Of a stretch of DNA of 64,000 nt, positions 63,281-64,000 are shown in pieces (position 1 is the stretch's first letter; every line of letters begins with the position of its first letter). The notes beneath the pieces are model-generated. The model saw only the letters and a list, made by a program, of their open reading frames with translations, made no database searches and was not told the DNA's origin. The translations under genes and the position numbers were made by a program. This DNA comes from an unicellular cyanobacterium SU2 (lineage in GTDB: Bacteria; Cyanobacteriota; Cyanobacteriia; Cyanobacteriales; Microcystaceae), in NCBI GenBank assembly GCA_002110465.1, contig NEED01000078.1, forward strand, positions 157,325 to 221,324, read 5' to 3'.

Positions 63281-63844
63281 ATGATCAGTGTTGTTGAGCT
63301 TCCGAGAGATGTAATTAAACAGGTACTCGAAAACGCCTTTCAATTTTTCGATGAGTTACCTGCTAACTTAAGCGATGTTGAGGAACTTATTGATCAAGCG
63401 ATAGATGTTATTGAACAAAATGTGAATGCACGATGCAAAGACGATAGTTGTAATATTTCCCTATCGGATTTTATTGTAGCCCTCGATGCTAAAAATCTTG
63501 ATTTTGTCTCCCGCGAGTTTCTTTATTTCCTAGTAGGCATTTTATCTTTTGGAATTCCCCAAGAGAAATATGTATCCCACTGTCTAATTAGAATAATTTT
63601 TCTCACCAGTGCCTCTAGGGAATGGTTAGCGGCTCAATTAGTCTATCGGGGAATTGATGGAGAAACCGCTAAAAAAGTGGCAGAATGGACAATCAGGGCT
63701 GATTGTGTATATGGTGTACAATCGAGCGAAGAAACCGCTTATTGGCTGGTTAATGGTGGTTTAACCATACTTCAAGCCATTAAAAAGTTTATTTGTCGTG
63801 AACTTGATGCGGCAGGAACTCCTGTGGTTTGTCAGATAGGTTAA
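63281..63844 (+). CDS. Helical protein of unknown function
   Basis: 187 residues, mostly helical. Blocks that look conserved are VIKQVLENAFQFFDELPANL near the start, REFLYFLVGILSFGIPQEKY (about 85-105) and LVYRGIDGETAKKVAEWTIR (about 120-140). Cysteines are spread out (CKDDSC, HCLI, ADCVYG, FICRE, VVCQIG) with no metal-binding pattern that I trust. No family recognised. Confidence 0.6.
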   Translation: MISVVELPRDVIKQVLENAFQFFDELPANLSDVEELIDQAIDVIEQNVNARCKDDSCNISLSDFIVALDAKNLDFVSREFLYFLVGILSFGIPQEKYVSHCLIRIIFLTSASREWLAAQLVYRGIDGETAKKVAEWTIRADCVYGVQSSEETAYWLVNGGLTILQAIKKFICRELDAAGTPVVCQIG

Positions 63845-63897
63845 TTAAGCTTATTTAATCAGGGTAAACCCATTTGAACAGAAATGTTGAGCGCAGT

Positions 63898-63927
63898 CCC
63901 CATCTAAAATTTTTAATTTAGATGGGG
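63898..63927. terminator. Strong hairpin between convergent genes
   Basis: CCCCATCTAAA (63898-63908) pairs perfectly with TTTAGATGGGG (63917-63927), with an 8 nt loop. It lies after the stop of the 187-residue protein and after the stop of a minus-strand frame at 63961, so it may serve both. Confidence 0.65.
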
Positions 63928-63960
63928 TTAGCGAAACCAATAAATAAAAAGCGAAGCACC

Positions 63961-64000
63961 TTATTTTTCGGGTTGTTCTTGGTTCTGTACATATTCAATA
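63961..64000 (-). CDS. Possible 3' end of a minus-strand gene (partial)
   Basis: The last 40 bases read on the minus strand as IEYVQNQEQPEK and a stop at 63961-63963, followed by the hairpin at 63898-63927. The fragment is too short to identify, but the acidic, Gln-rich end and the downstream hairpin fit the end of a real gene. Confidence 0.3.
   Translation of the reverse strand, partial: IEYVQNQEQPEK

Noticed and set aside
1..64000. CRISPR array or prophage
   Set aside because: I found no series of equal-length direct repeats with unique spacers and no phage structural, integrase or lysis genes. The tandem arrays seen are 7 or 14 bp units without spacers.

Overview
This window is chromosomal DNA of a phycobilisome-containing cyanobacterium, most likely a unicellular Cyanothece / Crocosphaera / Rippkaea-like lineage (inference; no species call is possible from sequence reading alone). 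The evidence is an apcA-apcB-apcC allophycocyanin operon, petG of the cytochrome b6f complex, a BciB-type divinyl chlorophyllide 8-vinyl reductase, the cyanobacterial 2-oxoglutarate decarboxylase plus succinate-semialdehyde dehydrogenase pair, AT-rich spacers, very frequent HIP1-like GCGATCGC octamers and dispersed heptameric repeats of the TTAATAG / TTGATAG type.

Region by region. 0-2.6 kb: inorganic pyrophosphatase, then a TetR-type repressor divergent from an alpha/beta hydrolase, with three matching palindromic operators between them. 2.6-4.4 kb: a PEP-CTERM exported protein and a 1.1 kb spacer ending in an orphan intrinsic terminator. 4.4-11.4 kb: a 2TM protein, a membrane GTPase-like protein, a signal peptidase I with an unusual multi-span N-terminal part, larB, a decayed sucrose-phosphate-phosphatase-like fragment, ruvA and a CPA2 antiporter. 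11.5-19.9 kb: a pentapeptide-repeat protein, rnc, an isolated sugar ABC permease, a map-VOC pair, rpsB and tsf separated by a structured non-coding spacer, and a coiled-coil protein. 20-31 kb: an AarF kinase plus degenerate histidine kinase pair, dnaJ, apcABC, a PHP phosphoesterase, petG (38 codons), tsaE-yvcK and an alpha/beta hydrolase. 31-42.2 kb: a 1250-residue Calx-beta / GSDH / LamG / RTX protein, bciB, an XPB-like helicase, rlmD, an RsbW-like anti-sigma factor and rluD.

42.3-50.9 kb is the most distinctive region: a compact five-gene operon coding a fatty acyl-AMP ligase fused to an ACP, a TauD-type dioxygenase, a cytochrome P450, a divergent PaaK-like adenylating protein and a single KS-ACP-TE-like protein whose acyltransferase domain is missing. 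Taken together they look like a small, self-contained fatty-acid-derived metabolite pathway: activation and loading of a fatty acid, oxidative tailoring, one elongation or condensation, then release. I do not recognise its product.

51-64 kb: a GT4 glycosyltransferase, gabD and ogdA (TCA-cycle bypass), a decayed island with ISL3-like and IS4-like transposase remnants and an RTX/HigA chimeric frame, an MlaD-type protein, a muconolactone-isomerase-like protein, a TrmH-family methyltransferase, tRNA-Leu(CAG), murA and small unknown genes.
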